DNA of 55,349 nucleotides from Acidobacteriota bacterium (GCA_023481105.1 JAMCWK010000052.1:2229-57577); one strand, 5' to 3'. Positions 33,740 through 45,000 are shown, counted from the first letter of the stretch. Notes: generated from the letters alone by a model not told the origin. Program-made: numbers and translations.

Positions 33740-34810
33740 ATGAAGAAACATCTGCGCACGATTTTTGCGACGCTTTTCGTTTTGGCGGCGCTCTATCTGC
33801 TTTTCTGGCCGGTGCCCATTAATCCGCAGGCCTGGACGCCGCCCGCCGCGCCCAAGCTCGAAGGCGTGTACGCGGTGAACGAGAAACTCGCCGCCGCGGA
33901 GCGCCTCGGCACGGGCGTGGGCATTGGCCCGGAAACGGTTTCCGTGGACGCGCAGGGCCGCCTCTACGCCGGCTATGTGGACGGCCGCATTGTGCGCTTC
34001 GCCGCCGACGGCAGCGACCCGCAAACATTCGCGCACACCGGCGGGCGTCCCGTGGGCCACCGCTTCGACGCCGCGGGCAATCTCATCGTCGCCGACGCGG
34101 CGAAGGGCTTGCTATCGATTTCTCCCGCCGGAAAAATCTCCACGCTCACCACGCAGCAGGGCGGCGTGCCCTTCGGCCTGACTGACGACGTCGAGCCCGG
34201 CGCCGACGGAAATTATTACTTCAGCGACGCGACCTCGAAATTCCCGCTGGGTGCCTTCATGCTGGACGTCCTCGAGCACGGCGCCAACGGTCGCCTGCTC
34301 GTCTATGATCCGCGCACCCGCGCCACGCGTCTCCTGCTCGACGGGCTGTACTTTGCCAACGGCGTGGCCGTCGCGCCGGACGCCTCCTTCGTGCTCGTCG
34401 CGGAAACCACGGAGTACCGCGTACGCCGCGTCTGGCTCCAGCCGCACCGCGGCGGCCAGCGCGACATCTTCATTGATAATTTGCCGGGCTTTCCCGACGG
34501 CATTTCCTCCAACGGCCACGGAATTTTCTGGCTGGCGATTGTCGCCCCGCGCGACCCGCAGCTCGACTCCCTGCTGCCGCATCCCTTTTTGCGAAAGATC
34601 ATGTTTCGCCTGCATCTGCCCGAACCGCCGCTGCGCCGCCACGCCATGGTGCTCGGCCTCGATGCCGAGGGCCGCGTGGTGTACAACTTGCAGGACCCAT
34701 CGCCTGTCGCCTACGCGCCCATTACCGCCGTGCAGGAATCCCACGGAATGCTCTACCTCGGCAGCTTCTCGGAAAATTCCTTCGCCCGCTTCCCTATTCC
34801 GCAGAAGTGA
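33740..34810 (+). CDS. SMP-30/strictosidine synthase-like six-bladed propeller protein
   Basis: The 356-residue protein starts MKKHLRTIFATLFVLAALYLLFW, an N-terminal membrane anchor or signal. The rest is a six-bladed propeller of the SMP-30/gluconolactonase or strictosidine synthase-like type, with GPETVSVDAQGRLYAGYVDG, GLTDDVEPGADGNYYFSD, LDGLYFANGVAVAPD and LPGFPDGISSNGHGIFWLA. Such proteins hydrolyse lactones or esters and bind a central metal. The substrate is unknown. It lies between kinase 1 and lipA on the plus strand. The start is clear because the upstream frame is repeat. Confidence 0.9.
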   Translation: MKKHLRTIFATLFVLAALYLLFWPVPINPQAWTPPAAPKLEGVYAVNEKLAAAERLGTGVGIGPETVSVDAQGRLYAGYVDGRIVRFAADGSDPQTFAHTGGRPVGHRFDAAGNLIVADAAKGLLSISPAGKISTLTTQQGGVPFGLTDDVEPGADGNYYFSDATSKFPLGAFMLDVLEHGANGRLLVYDPRTRATRLLLDGLYFANGVAVAPDASFVLVAETTEYRVRRVWLQPHRGGQRDIFIDNLPGFPDGISSNGHGIFWLAIVAPRDPQLDSLLPHPFLRKIMFRLHLPEPPLRRHAMVLGLDAEGRVVYNLQDPSPVAYAPITAVQESHGMLYLGSFSENSFARFPIPQK

Positions 34811-34819
34811 ATCTGCCTA

Positions 34820-34891
34820 TGTAGGGGCGGGCTTTAGCCCGCCTTATTTATTTCCCGGCGCATACGGGCGGTCTAAAGACGCGCCCCTACA
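34820..34891. repeat. Complete two-hairpin repeat unit with inverted TGTAGGGGCG ends
   Basis: The unit begins TGTAGGGGCG (34820-34829) and ends CGCCCCTACA (34882-34891), exact inverted repeats. Inside are two different palindromes, GGCGGGCTTTAGCCCGCC and GGCGGTCTAAAGACGCGCC, separated by an AT-rich spacer. It resembles a BIME-like or MITE-like unit. Confidence 0.85.
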
Positions 34892-35017
34892 AACCCCTGA
34901 AAACCCTGTTTCGCGATTTGTCGCCAATTCTGTCAAGCCCCTCGCGCCCCTTTGCGCCGCACCGTTTCCGCACAACTTCTTTCCTTTCAATTACCTCTCT
35001 GCAAAAAATATTTTTCC

Positions 35018-35112
35018 GCGAAGCGAATAATAACCCCCAGTTTTGTGCTATAATAGAAGTATAAGCTAAAGGAATTCGAAGTTTTCCCGGGCGGCCTTCT
35101 CTGGCCGCCCGG
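35018..35112 (+). promoter_or_regulatory. Extended -10 promoter and GC hairpin upstream of lipA
   Basis: TGCTATAAT (35046-35054) is an extended -10 box. The preceding GAAGCGAATAATAACCC and following AGAAGTATAAG are repeated, inverted in the window, upstream of the HNH gene at 51291. A ten-pair hairpin (35087-35096 with 35103-35112, CCGGGCGGCC arms) follows. No T-run follows this copy. The spacing to the lipA ATG is about 160 bases. Confidence 0.7.
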
Positions 35113-35189
35113 TTCGCTTGTACGGGCGGCCTTTGGGCCCGCTCCAAGTCTCGTAGGGGCGGACCAACGTGTCCGCCCTTGCCGTTGTC

Positions 35190-35247
35190 GTAGGGGCGCT
35201 GCTTGCTTGTCCTGCTCGCCCTGAGCGCAGCCGAAGGGCTGCGCCCC
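35190..35247. repeat. Nested composite repeat upstream of lipA
   Basis: The outer palindrome GTAGGGGCGCTGCTTGC...CTGCGCCCC is split by about 30 bases containing GCCCTGAGCGCAGCCGAAGGG. The uninterrupted outer palindrome occurs in kinase 1 at 30814-30840. The rest of 34892-35271 holds only GGGCGGCC-type palindromes and the lipA promoter. Confidence 0.83.
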
Positions 35248-35271
35248 AGTTTTGAACTGATTTGTGAATCT

Positions 35272-36258
35272 ATGGCCGACCGCGTAGAATCGAATTTCGG
35301 TATCGCGCAAATGAATTCACCCTTCAACATTGTCAATGACGCAGCAGCCCCTGCCGGCTGTGGCACCAGCGGCGCGGTGGTCTATTCCCCGGCGATGCAT
35401 CCGCGCCCCGACTGGCTGAAAGTGAAATATTTTGGCGGCGCCAACGAGCAGGAGTTGCGGCGCATCATGCGCACGCTCGGCCTGCACACGGTTTGCGAGA
35501 GCGCGCGCTGCCCCAACATGGGCGAGTGCTGGGAGCATCGCACCGCGACGTTCATGATTTTGGGAAATATCTGCACGCGCTCGTGCGGATTTTGCGCCGT
35601 GCCTTCGGGCAAACCGCTCGGCCCGCCGGAAGAGGACGAGCCGCGGCGCGTCGCCGACGCCGTCGAGAAAATGGGCCTGCGCTACGCAGTGGTGACCAGC
35701 GTGAATCGCGACGACCAGCCCGACGGCGGCGCGGCCATTTTCGCGCGCACCATCGAGGAAATCCGCCGTCGCCGCCCGGGCTGTAAGATCGAAGTGCTCA
35801 TCCCCGATTTTCGCGGCGACTGGGCGGCGCTCGAAACCGTACTCCGCGCGCGCCCCGACGTGCTCAATCACAACACCGAAACCGTGCCGCGTCTCTATCG
35901 CGCAGTGCGCAAAGGCGCGGTGTACGAGCGCTCATTGGAATTATTGCGCCGAGTGAAAGAATTTGACGCCTCGATTCCCTCGAAGACCGGCATGATGCTC
36001 GGCCTCGGCGAATCGCGCGAAGAAATTTTGTCGGCCATGCGCGACATCGCCGCGCAGCGCGCGGACATTTTGACGCTCGGCCAGTATTTGCAGCCCACGC
36101 GCGCGCATTTGCCCGTCGCACGCTACGTTCATCCCGACGAATTCGCCGAGTACAAACTCGCCGGCGAGCGCGACATGGGCTTCAAGCACGTCGAAGCCGG
36201 CCCGCTCGTGCGCTCCTCTTATCACGCCCACGCGCAGGAAGCCGCCGCACAGCGGTGA
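35272..36258 (+). CDS. lipA: Lipoyl synthase
   Basis: LipA inserts two sulfurs into octanoyl groups on lipoyl domains. The auxiliary cluster motif is [15 protein letters not shown] and the radical SAM motif is [10 protein letters not shown] (CxxxCxxC). [30 protein letters not shown] and SSYHAHAQ are standard LipA sequences. The start is uncertain. I chose the ATG at 35272 ([10 protein letters not shown], 328 residues), which avoids the repeat-coded [11 protein letters not shown] further upstream. ATGs at 35311 and 35395 are alternatives, the last giving [15 protein letters not shown], close to the usual family start. It stands alone, without lipB in the window. Confidence 0.95.
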   Translation: MADRVESNFGIAQMNSPFNIVNDAAAPAGCGTSGAVVYSPAMHPRPDWLKVKYFGGANEQELRRIMRTLGLHTVCESARCPNMGECWEHRTATFMILGNICTRSCGFCAVPSGKPLGPPEEDEPRRVADAVEKMGLRYAVVTSVNRDDQPDGGAAIFARTIEEIRRRRPGCKIEVLIPDFRGDWAALETVLRARPDVLNHNTETVPRLYRAVRKGAVYERSLELLRRVKEFDASIPSKTGMMLGLGESREEILSAMRDIAAQRADILTLGQYLQPTRAHLPVARYVHPDEFAEYKLAGERDMGFKHVEAGPLVRSSYHAHAQEAAAQR

Positions 36259-36349
36259 CACAGGCCTCCCGTCCTCAGCCATGCGCTTTGAAAGCCGAAT
36301 ACCGTGTCCTGATTTCTGAATACGATTGCTTTGCTGCTGACCCTTCTCG

Positions 36350-36378
36350 TTGACTTGCCCACCCGCGCAGCCTAAGAT
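36350..36378 (+). promoter_or_regulatory. Possible promoter of kinase 2
   Basis: TTGACT (36350-36355), 17 bases, TAAGAT (36373-36378), about 90 bases ahead of the kinase 2 ATG. CTAAGATGC also occurs just before the mini-frame upstream of kinase 5 (45594-45602). The match is moderate. Confidence 0.45.
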
Positions 36379-36469
36379 GCAGGGGCTTAGAATCATTCCA
36401 ATCTAATGATGCAACGGACTCCCGGGCATCCTCGGGCATGCTCAGGATGGCCATGGTACGAGGTATGAA

Positions 36470-39241
36470 ATGACGGGGAGCACCGTAGGCCACTATCGCG
36501 TCACCGCGAAGCTCGGCGCCGGCGGCATGGGCGAAGTGTACTTGGCTGAGGATACGAAACTCGGCCGGCAGGTGGCGCTCAAAGTGATCCCGCCAGCGTT
36601 TGCGCAGGACGCGCACCGCATGGCGCGTTTCCAGCGCGAAGCGCAAGTGCTCGCCTCGCTGAACCATCCCAACATCGCCACCATCCACGGCCTCGAAGAC
36701 GACGGCACGGTGCGCGCCCTGGTGATGGAGTTGGTCGAAGGCCCCACGCTCGCCGAAAAGATCGTAGGGGCGCAGCATGCTGCGCCCGCCCAAACGGGCA
36801 TGCCGCTCGACGAAGCTCTGCCCATCGCCAAACAAATTGCCGAAGGGCTGGAGTATGCGCACGAGCGCGGCGTCATCCACCGCGACCTCAAGCCCGCCAA
36901 CGTGAAAATCACGCATGATGGCAAAGTGAAGATCCTCGATTTCGGTCTGGCCAAAGCTCTCAGCGACGACTCCTCCGTGCAGGATGAAGCCTTTTCTCCG
37001 ACGCTTTCGGCGGTGGCCTCGAAGACCGGCATCATCCTGGGCACCGCGGCGTACATGTCGCCCGAGCAAGCCAAAGGCAAGCCCGTGGACCGCCGCGCGG
37101 ACATCTGGTCTTTCGGCGTGCTGCTCTACGAAATGCTCACCGGCCAGCGGCTCTACACTGGCGAAACCGCATCGGAAACGCTGGCGCACGTGATTACGAA
37201 AGACCCGGCGCTGGACGTGTTGCCGGTGGGGACGCCGCGGCGCATCCGCCGGTTGCTCGCGCGCTGCCTGACGCGCGATCCCAAGGCGCGATTGCAGGCC
37301 ATCGGCGAAGCGCGCATTGCGATCGAGCAAGTGATCGCGCAGCCCGCGGAGGAAATCGCCGGCCCGGAGGCCTCGGGGCTGGCGGCACAGTCCGCGCCTC
37401 CTGCGCCCGCGTGGCAGCGCGCGCTGCCCTGGGCCGTGGCGATCTTGGCGGTTGTCACCGCCGCATTGTCCTCATGGGCCCCGTGGCGTCCGGCGCCCGC
37501 GCTCGTGCCAACGCCTGCTATTCGCATGAGTGTGGAAATGGGCGCCCCGGCTTCGTTGGTGGTGGATCGCGGACCCTCCGTCGTCCTTTCGCCGGACGGC
37601 ACGCGCCTGGCGTTGGTGGCGCAGGATGCCAAGCTGCAGCGGCAAATCTATGTGCGCAATATCGATCAGTTGCAGGCCACGCCGCTCGCCGGCACGGATG
37701 GCGCGCGCGACCCATTTTTTTCTCCGGACGGAACCTGGATTGCCTTCTTCGCCGGCGGCAAGCTGAAGAAAATTTCCGTGCAGGGCGGCGCTGCCGTCAC
37801 CCTGTGCGACGCGCCTGCCCCGTTCGGCGGCTCATGGGGCGAGAACGACGCCATCGTTTTCGCGCCGGATTCGCGCACTGCGCTTTTCCGCGTCTCTTCG
37901 GCGGGAGGAAAGCCGGAACCCCTGACCAAGCTGGACCAGTCGAAGGGGGAATTAACGCATCGCTGGCCGCAAGTGCTGCCGGGCGGCGAGGCTGTTCTAT
38001 TCGGCCTGCAAATGCCCGTCAGCCTTGTTGATGAAGGCAACATCGTCGTGCAATCGTTGAAGAGCGGAGAGCGGCGGACGGTTGTCGAGGCCGGCACCTA
38101 CGGCCGTTATGTGCCCAGCGGGCACATCCTCTACGCGCACAGGGGCAATCTGTTCGCGGTACCCTTCGACCTGAGCCGGCTGGAAGTGACCGGGCCGCGG
38201 GCGCCGTTCCTGGAGCGTGTCGTCTTTGCATCCTTAATTGGCGGCGCCCAGTATAGTTTTTCCAACACCGGGTCGTTCGTGTATGTGACCGGGGAAAGCC
38301 AAGCCAGCAAATCAGTGGTCGATTGGATGGACCGCGCAGGGAAATTTCAGCCGCTGCAGTCGGTTCCCGCGGACTACGTCAATCCGCGGATTTCCCCGGA
38401 TGGCAAGCAGCTCTCGCTGAACGTGATCGAGGGAGGCTCTGCCGACGTGTGGGTGTACGACTGGGCGCGCGACACCATGACCCGGCTGACCTTTGATCCA
38501 GGCAATGATATTGCCCAGATGTGGACGCCGGATGGGCAGCGCATAGGCTTCGCTTCGAATCGCGGCGGCGCCCAGAACCTCTACTGGCAGCGGGCCGACG
38601 GCGCCGGCGAAGCCCAGCGGCTCACGGAAAGCAAAAATACTCAATTCGCGTATTCTTGGACGCCGGACGGCAAAACTCTGGCCTTTCATGAAATGGATCC
38701 GGTCACCGGCAACGACATCTGGGTGCTGCCGATCGATGGGGACGAGAAGTCCGGCTGGAAACCGGGCACGCCACAACTGTTTTTGAAAACGCCCTTCGCG
38801 GAAGCTACTCCCTTTTTCTCTCCGGACGGCCGCTGGCTGGCCTACCAGTCCAACGAATCGGGGAGGAATGAAGTGTATGTGCGGCCGTTCCCGGGCGGCG
38901 ACGGCAAATGGATGGTTTCCAGCGAGGGCGGCATACTTCCGCGCTGGTTGAGGAGCGGCAAGGAACTTTTCTATCTGCGGCCTGAAGACAACCGAATCAT
39001 GGTCGTGAACTACCGGGAGGTTGACGGGTCGTTTCAGGCGGATAAGCCGGTGCTGTGGTCCCCTGGGCAGTTTGCCGACCTCGGCGGCCGTCCCAACTAC
39101 GACGTGGCGCCTGACGGAAAACGCTTTGCGGTGCTGCGCTTTCCCGAAGGCAAAGAAAACGCTGAAAAAAACGACAAGTTCGTGCTCATCCTCAACGTGT
39201 TCGAGGAACTGCGCCGCCGCGTTCCCGCGGGGAAAAAATAA
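36470..39241 (+). CDS. Receptor-like Ser/Thr protein kinase with PD40/TolB-like propeller (kinase 2)
   Basis: The protein has 923 residues. The kinase domain has [19 protein letters not shown] (Lys38), [13 protein letters not shown] (HRD 137-139), ILDFGLAK and [13 protein letters not shown], so all catalytic residues are present. The membrane span is about residues 320-342 (LPWAVAILAVVTAALSSW). The C-terminal propeller has PD40 units such as LSPDGTRLALVAQD, FSPDGTWIAFFAGG and [21 protein letters not shown] 27-base palindrome (36764-36790) inserts GAQHAAPAQ around residues 100-108. The start MTGSTVGHYRV differs from the MIGQ(S/T)ISHY of the other array members. It is followed closely by a vestigial kinase mini-frame. 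Confidence 0.93.
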   Translation: MTGSTVGHYRVTAKLGAGGMGEVYLAEDTKLGRQVALKVIPPAFAQDAHRMARFQREAQVLASLNHPNIATIHGLEDDGTVRALVMELVEGPTLAEKIVGAQHAAPAQTGMPLDEALPIAKQIAEGLEYAHERGVIHRDLKPANVKITHDGKVKILDFGLAKALSDDSSVQDEAFSPTLSAVASKTGIILGTAAYMSPEQAKGKPVDRRADIWSFGVLLYEMLTGQRLYTGETASETLAHVITKDPALDVLPVGTPRRIRRLLARCLTRDPKARLQAIGEARIAIEQVIAQPAEEIAGPEASGLAAQSAPPAPAWQRALPWAVAILAVVTAALSSWAPWRPAPALVPTPAIRMSVEMGAPASLVVDRGPSVVLSPDGTRLALVAQDAKLQRQIYVRNIDQLQATPLAGTDGARDPFFSPDGTWIAFFAGGKLKKISVQGGAAVTLCDAPAPFGGSWGENDAIVFAPDSRTALFRVSSAGGKPEPLTKLDQSKGELTHRWPQVLPGGEAVLFGLQMPVSLVDEGNIVVQSLKSGERRTVVEAGTYGRYVPSGHILYAHRGNLFAVPFDLSRLEVTGPRAPFLERVVFASLIGGAQYSFSNTGSFVYVTGESQASKSVVDWMDRAGKFQPLQSVPADYVNPRISPDGKQLSLNVIEGGSADVWVYDWARDTMTRLTFDPGNDIAQMWTPDGQRIGFASNRGGAQNLYWQRADGAGEAQRLTESKNTQFAYSWTPDGKTLAFHEMDPVTGNDIWVLPIDGDEKSGWKPGTPQLFLKTPFAEATPFFSPDGRWLAYQSNESGRNEVYVRPFPGGDGKWMVSSEGGILPRWLRSGKELFYLRPEDNRIMVVNYREVDGSFQADKPVLWSPGQFADLGGRPNYDVAPDGKRFAVLRFPEGKENAEKNDKFVLILNVFEELRRRVPAGKK
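36764..36790. repeat. TGTAG-type palindrome inside kinase 2
   Basis: GTAGGGGCGCAGCATGCTGC followed by GCCCGCC, 27 bases, in frame. It gives a net gain of eight residues over kinase 3 between AEKI and MPLDEA. Confidence 0.88.
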
Positions 39242-39245
39242 TTTC

Positions 39246-39362
39246 GTGATCGGCCACACCATTTCTCACTATCGCGTCACCGCCATGCTCGGCACCGTGG
39301 GACAGGCTTTTAGCCTGTCCCTGAAGACGCGCAGTCCCGAGACTTCGGGACTGCGCCACTAA
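39246..39362 (+). pseudogene. Mini-frame: kinase N-terminus fused to palindromic repeat (38 codons)
   Basis: GTG at 39246 opens a frame encoding [16 protein letters not shown], matching the kinase start up to the G-loop, then [12 protein letters not shown] encoded by a GGGACAGGCTTTTAGCCTGTCCC-like palindrome, then SPETSGLRH from a second palindrome (GTCCCGAGACTTCGGGAC). It ends TAA four bases before the ATG of kinase 3. A paralogous frame lies at 45599-45739. It may be only a relic, or a translated leader for the next kinase. Confidence 0.65.
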
Positions 39363-39366
39363 ATCT

Positions 39367-42069
39367 ATGATCGGTCAATCCATTTCGCACTACAAAGTCA
39401 CCGCCAAGATCGGCGCCGGCGGCATGGGTGAGGTCTATCGCGCCACGGACACCAAACTGGGCCGCGACGTTGCGCTGAAAGTCGTGCCTCCGGCGTTTGT
39501 GCAGGATGCCGAGCGCATGGCTCGCTTTGAGCGCGAAGCGCAGGTGCTTGCTTCGCTGAACCATCCCAACATCGCCACCATCCACGGCCTCGAAGACGGC
39601 GCCGGCGTACGCGCACTTATCATGGAACTGGTCGAAGGCCCCACGCTCGCTGACCGCATCGCGCAAGGGCAGATGCCGTTCGAGGAAGCTCTGCCGCTGG
39701 CGAAACAAATCGCGGAAGCGCTGGAGTACGCTCATGAAAAGGGAATCATCCATCGCGACCTCAAGCCCGCCAACGTAAAAGTCACTGCCGACGGCAAGGC
39801 CAAAGTTCTTGATTTCGGTTTGGCGAAGGCGCTGCTGGGCGACGCTACCGTGCAAGACGCCTCGCATTCCCCGACACTCTCCATGGCCGCGACGAAAGCC
39901 GGCATCATCCTCGGCACCGCCGCCTACATGTCGCCCGAGCAGGCTCGCGGCAAGCCCGCCGACCGTCGCGCGGACATCTGGGCCTTCGGCGTCGTACTCT
40001 ACGAAATGCTCAGCGGCCGGCAAATCTTCGGCGGCGAAACCGCCTCCGATTCCATGGCCGCGGTCATCACCCGCGAACCGGAATGGTCTCTGCTTCCGAC
40101 GAACACTCCGCCGCGCATCCGCGAACTTCTGCGCCGCTGCTTGACCAAAGATCCCAAGCAGCGTCTGCGCGACATCGGCGAAGCGCGCATCGCCATTGAG
40201 CAAGCCATCGCCCATCCCGAAGCCGCTGAGTCCGCGCCGCAGACCACCGCGGCTCCTGGAGTAGCGCAGCCGGTGTGGTTGCGCGCGCTGCCCTGGGCGC
40301 TGGCTGCCGCCGCCATCGGGTTCGCGGCATTTTCGTTTTGGCGGACTCCGCCCGCCGCGGAAATTTCCTCCACACGTTTTTCGATTCCGTTGCCGCCCGG
40401 GGCTGCACTGGGCGCCCCCAATTGCCTCAACCTGGCCATCTCGCCCGATGGCAGTCAAGTGGCGTTCGTTCTCACCACCGAAGGCGCGACGCAGATTATG
40501 CTTCGCGCCGCCAACGCGCTCGATCTGACGCAGGTTTCCGGTTCGGAAGGCGGCGTCTGCCCGTTCTTTTCTCCGGACAGCAAGTGGCTGGGATTTGTTT
40601 CCGGCGGCTCGATGAAAAAAGTGCGCGTGGCCGGCGGCTCGCCTCTGGATGTCGTGCCCATGGACACGGCGGACTTCCGCGGCGCTGCCTGGTTGACCAG
40701 CGAGATGATTGTGTTCTCCGAAAATGCATCCACGCCGCTGTCCATGGTCTCGGCGAATGGCGGCTCTCCCAAACCGCTCACGTCGCTGGTGGCGGACAAG
40801 CAGGAGCGTACCCACCGCTGGCCTTACGCGCTGCCGGGAGGCAAGGCTGTGCTGTTCACCGTGGGAACTTCCGACAGCCCGGACAACTACGATGATTCGC
40901 GGATCGAAGCCGTTGTCGCCGCCACCGGCGAACGCAAAACAGTCTTGAAAGGTGGCAGCATTGCGCAGTATTTGCCCACCACGCGGCAACTCATCTTTGC
41001 GAAAGGCGGTTCTCTTTACGCCATCGCCTTCGACGCAGACAAGCTGGAGTGCCGTGGTGAGTCCTCGCCCGTGTTGCAGGGTGTGCAAGGCAATGTCACC
41101 ACCGGCGCCGTCTCCTTTGCAGTTTCTTCCAGCGGCTCCCTCGTCTATATGCCCGGCGTAGGCGGTCAGGCGGAGCGCAAGCTGATTTGGTTCGACCGCC
41201 AGGGCAAGGTGGAGGCGCTTCCCGCGCCGCTGCGCGCGTACGCGGACCCCCAGCTTTCGCCCGACGGACGCCGCTTGGCGGTGGCAGTCGTTTCCGGACG
41301 CAACAGCGCCGTGTGGACCTACGACATCGAGCGTAATTCGCTGAACCGCCTCACCTTTGACATCAGCATCAGTCCGCTCTGGTCGCCCGACGGCAAGCGC
41401 ATCGCCTACTTGAGTCAACAGCCCGGTCGGCCGACGCGCATTGAATGGAAACTCGCGGACGGCAGCGGCGAATCGGAGACACTCTGGGAACCTCCCAATC
41501 CCGGAAATCCCTCGAGCTTCACTCCCGACGGCAAATGGCTGGCCGTGGCCATGGAAAATGCGCAGAACCAGGGCGACATCTTCGTGGTGCCTCTGCACGG
41601 GGACCGCAAGGCCCAGCCATTTGTTTCCGGGCCCGCGGGTGAGGTGCACCCTGCTTTTTCGCCCGATGGCCGCTGGCTGGCCTACGAATCGGGTGAAACC
41701 GGACGCAGCGAAATTTATGTGAAGCCCTTCCCGGCCGCGGCGGGCCGCTGGCAGGTTTCCTTCGAGGGTGGATTGGAGCCGCGCTGGGCCTCCGGTGGCA
41801 AGGAACTGTTCTTTCGCTCCGCGCCTGGACTGATGTCGGTCTCCGTGGAGACGAGCAGCAGCGCATTTCGCGCCGGGACTCCGCAATTGGTCGCCAAGCG
41901 GACGTTCGATGTCTACGGTTCGAACAGCTCGACGTACGTCATTTCCAAAGACGGCAAGCGCTTCTTGCAAATTGTTCCCGGCGCAGCGCAGGAATCGACA
42001 AAAGGGCTCGAGGTAGTCCTCCATTGGGGCGAGGAATTGAAGAAACAAAGCTCCAGCGAAAAGAAATGA
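39367..42069 (+). CDS. Receptor-like Ser/Thr protein kinase with PD40/TolB-like propeller (kinase 3)
   Basis: The protein has 900 residues and is the cleanest member of the array, without repeat insertions. [19 protein letters not shown] leads into the G-loop. VALKVVP (Lys38), [13 protein letters not shown] (HRD 129-131), VLDFGLAK (DFG 149-151) and [13 protein letters not shown] are intact. The membrane span is about residues 304-322 ([19 protein letters not shown]). The propeller has [42 protein letters not shown] and [20 protein letters not shown]. Its TGA overlaps the ATG of kinase 4 (ATGA, 42066-42069), so the two are probably translated together. Confidence 0.94.
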   Translation: MIGQSISHYKVTAKIGAGGMGEVYRATDTKLGRDVALKVVPPAFVQDAERMARFEREAQVLASLNHPNIATIHGLEDGAGVRALIMELVEGPTLADRIAQGQMPFEEALPLAKQIAEALEYAHEKGIIHRDLKPANVKVTADGKAKVLDFGLAKALLGDATVQDASHSPTLSMAATKAGIILGTAAYMSPEQARGKPADRRADIWAFGVVLYEMLSGRQIFGGETASDSMAAVITREPEWSLLPTNTPPRIRELLRRCLTKDPKQRLRDIGEARIAIEQAIAHPEAAESAPQTTAAPGVAQPVWLRALPWALAAAAIGFAAFSFWRTPPAAEISSTRFSIPLPPGAALGAPNCLNLAISPDGSQVAFVLTTEGATQIMLRAANALDLTQVSGSEGGVCPFFSPDSKWLGFVSGGSMKKVRVAGGSPLDVVPMDTADFRGAAWLTSEMIVFSENASTPLSMVSANGGSPKPLTSLVADKQERTHRWPYALPGGKAVLFTVGTSDSPDNYDDSRIEAVVAATGERKTVLKGGSIAQYLPTTRQLIFAKGGSLYAIAFDADKLECRGESSPVLQGVQGNVTTGAVSFAVSSSGSLVYMPGVGGQAERKLIWFDRQGKVEALPAPLRAYADPQLSPDGRRLAVAVVSGRNSAVWTYDIERNSLNRLTFDISISPLWSPDGKRIAYLSQQPGRPTRIEWKLADGSGESETLWEPPNPGNPSSFTPDGKWLAVAMENAQNQGDIFVVPLHGDRKAQPFVSGPAGEVHPAFSPDGRWLAYESGETGRSEIYVKPFPAAAGRWQVSFEGGLEPRWASGGKELFFRSAPGLMSVSVETSSSAFRAGTPQLVAKRTFDVYGSNSSTYVISKDGKRFLQIVPGAAQESTKGLEVVLHWGEELKKQSSSEKK

Positions 42070-45000
42070 TCGGCCAATCCATTTCGCACTATCGCGTCCT
42101 CGAAAAATTGGGTGGCGGGGGCATGGGCGTGGTCTATCGCGCCGAAGATACCAAGCTCGGCCGCCACGTCGCGCTGAAGTTTCTCCCCGAGGAGCTGGCC
42201 CGCGACCCCCAGGCCCTCGAGCGCTTCCAGCGCGAAGCGCGTTCCGCCTCTGCGCTGAACCATCCGCACATCTGCACCATTTACGAAATCGGCGAGCACG
42301 CCGGGCAGCCCTTCATCGCCATGGAGCTGCTCGAAGGCGAAACGCTGCGCCAGCGCCTCACGCGCGGCGCGCTGCGCACGGAAGAAATTCTCGAGCTGGG
42401 CGGCGAAATCGCCGACGCGCTGGACGCCGCGCACGCCAAGGGCATCATCCATCGCGACATCAAGCCCGCCAACATTTTTGTCACGCGTCGCGGCCAGGCC
42501 AAAGTGCTCGACTTCGGCCTCGCCAAGCTCGCCGTCGCCGAAGCGCATCCCGGAGTTTCCGTGATGGCCACCGCCGATGTGCAGGAGCAGCACCTCACCA
42601 GCCCGGGCACCGCCGTGGGCACCGCCGCGTATATGTCGCCCGAGCAGGCCCGCGGCGAAGAGCTCGACGCGCGCACCGATTTGTTCAGCTTCGGCGCCGT
42701 GCTCTACGAGATGTGCACCGGCAAGCAAGCCTTCCGCGGCACCACTTCCGCGGTAATTTTCAATGCCATCTTGAGCGGCGTCCCGGAATCGCCCGTGCGC
42801 CTGAATCCGCAACTTCCGGACGAACTGGAACGCATCCTCAACAAGCTGCTCGAAAAAGACCGCGAGCTGCGCTGTCAGACCGCGGCGGAAGTCCGCGCCG
42901 ACCTCAAGCGCATGAAGCGCGACACCGATTCCGGCCGCGCCGCCAGCGTCTCTTCGGCGGGCGTCGCGCCAGCTCCGCCGGCCGAGCAGGACAGCCTCTT
43001 TCGCACCCTCGCTTCTCGCTTTCGTTTCACTCCACACCGCTGGTGGGAGCTGCACCAGTTGTTCGTCACCTTTATTTACGCGCCGCTGGCGCTGTACTTG
43101 GCCGTGCGCAGCTCCGTTACCATCAGCACCAGCCTGAACACCGCTCTGGCGGCGAACTGGCACGGCTGGCAGGGCATCCTGCAAGCGTTTCGCGCGCCGG
43201 ATGCGTTCTGGTTCAACCTGGGCCTGCCATTTTTTCTTGTGATGGTCTTGCTGCTGAGCCTGTCCATCGTCGCGCGGCTCTATCTGGTCTGCCTGGCAGC
43301 CTTCCTGCCCGCGCGCTTGCTCGCGCAGGTGCGCTGGATTCATTCCGCGTTGAATGTGGTTTACATCGTGGTGGCCGTGCAGTTGGTCTTTGCAGGATTT
43401 CTCGTGATTCGTGTGAACGCCACCAAATTGCTTTTTGGCGCGGAGCTGGCCGCGCTCGGACTGGCCACGTTTCTGGCCGTCATCTTCATCGAACCGGAAA
43501 TCGTCCGCGCCGCCTTTCCGCAGGTGTACACCACCGCGCCGGTGCCCGTCGCACAACTCAGACGCCTGTGGCTGTGGCCCGCCGCCATTGCCGCAGTGGT
43601 TCTACTGGCCGCCGTATTCCCGTGGCGACGAGATGATCGAGAAGCGGCCCCGGTTTGGGACGTGAGTCCGCTCACCAGTTTTCTTGGTTTGGAGTGGTTG
43701 CCCAGTTGGTCGCCGGATGGCAGTTTCGTCGCCTACGCCCACAACGCCAAAGGCAGCATGGATATTTTTGTCATGCCGGCAGCGGGAGGCGATCCGGTGC
43801 AAATCACGCAGTCTTCGTTTGACGAGACTTTACCGCGCTGGTCGCCGGACGGCCAATCCCTTGCTTTTCTGGCGGACCACGGCTCCGGCAGCGACATTTA
43901 CCTGGTGCCGCCGCTCGGCGGCACGCCGCGGAAGCTCGCGGAGACACGCTTTCCGTTCCTGGAAAAAACACTTGACGCGGTGCGGGCAATGGGGGCGGTG
44001 CCCTGGTCGCCCGATTCTAAAGTGCTGTTATTCTCGCGTCTCGAAGCGGATGGAAAGATCGCCGTCTGGAAAACGACCGTGGCCTCCCAGCAGGAAATGC
44101 AGCTCACGCAACCCGGACCCGGCGTCGCGGACTTCGGCGCTTCCTGGTCCTTTGATGGTTCGATGATTGTCTTTGAACGAAGCAAGGCCGGAAAAAGCAG
44201 TTTGTGGATGCTGCCGGCGGCGGGCGGCGAGCCGCAACCGCTGCTGGAAGATGAGTTTCATAACAACCAGCCGGCTTGGTCGTCGGATGGCAAGCGTGTC
44301 GTGTTCGTCTCCAAACGCGGCGGTGGCGAGAACCTCTGGGAGATTGATGTGCAGTCGCGCCGCCTGCGCCGGCTCACCACAGGGCAAGGCAGGGATATGG
44401 CGCCGGTGGTGGGGCGTGACGGCCAGCTCGCCTATTCCCCCTTCAGCCACCAAGTGGATTTGCAGGTTGTCAACGTGCCGGATGGATCGGAAGAGCGCCT
44501 TACCTTCAATACCGCCGACAACTTTGGCGCGCGCGTTTCACCCAATGGGCAGCAGATTGTCTATCACTCCAATCGCAGCGGGAACTTGGAGCTTTGGCTG
44601 CTGGACCGCAAGACCGGCTCTGAGCGCCAGCTCACCAACCACCCCCGCAATGATCTTCTGCCGGATTGGTCTCCCGACGGCCGTGAAATTGTCTTTTTTT
44701 CCAACCGCGACGGCGATGCCCACCTTTGGGTAATCCAGCTCGAGACGGGCGCGCTGCGCCGGCTGACGGAGCAGAGTATTCCTCTGCCCGGTGGTTCCGG
44801 GACCACGCTCAGCTCTCCGCCCCGGTGGTCGCCGGACGGCAAGTTGATTGGCTACCTGGCGCCCAGCCCGGAGGGCTCTGCCCTCTGGGTGATTGACCCA
44901 CAAGGAAGAAACTCGCGTGCCAGGCTGTTCGGTGTGCTGCGTTTCGATTGGTATTTGGATAGCCACCGCGTGGTCTTCACGCGGCAAGACCCGGCTCGAC

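Noticed and set aside
35113-35271. Search for an RNA gene (tRNA-like or riboswitch) in the lipA leader
   Set aside because: The visible structure is explained by palindromic repeats and one GC hairpin. No cloverleaf or known riboswitch consensus was recognised.
39310-42048. A 912-codon open frame antisense to kinase 3, and similar long antisense frames at 36275-37330, 41913-43556 and 5141-6721
   Set aside because: They mirror highly GC-biased coding sequence on the other strand, have Arg/His/Gly-rich compositions and no recognisable motifs. The sense frames encode full conserved kinases and an epimerase.
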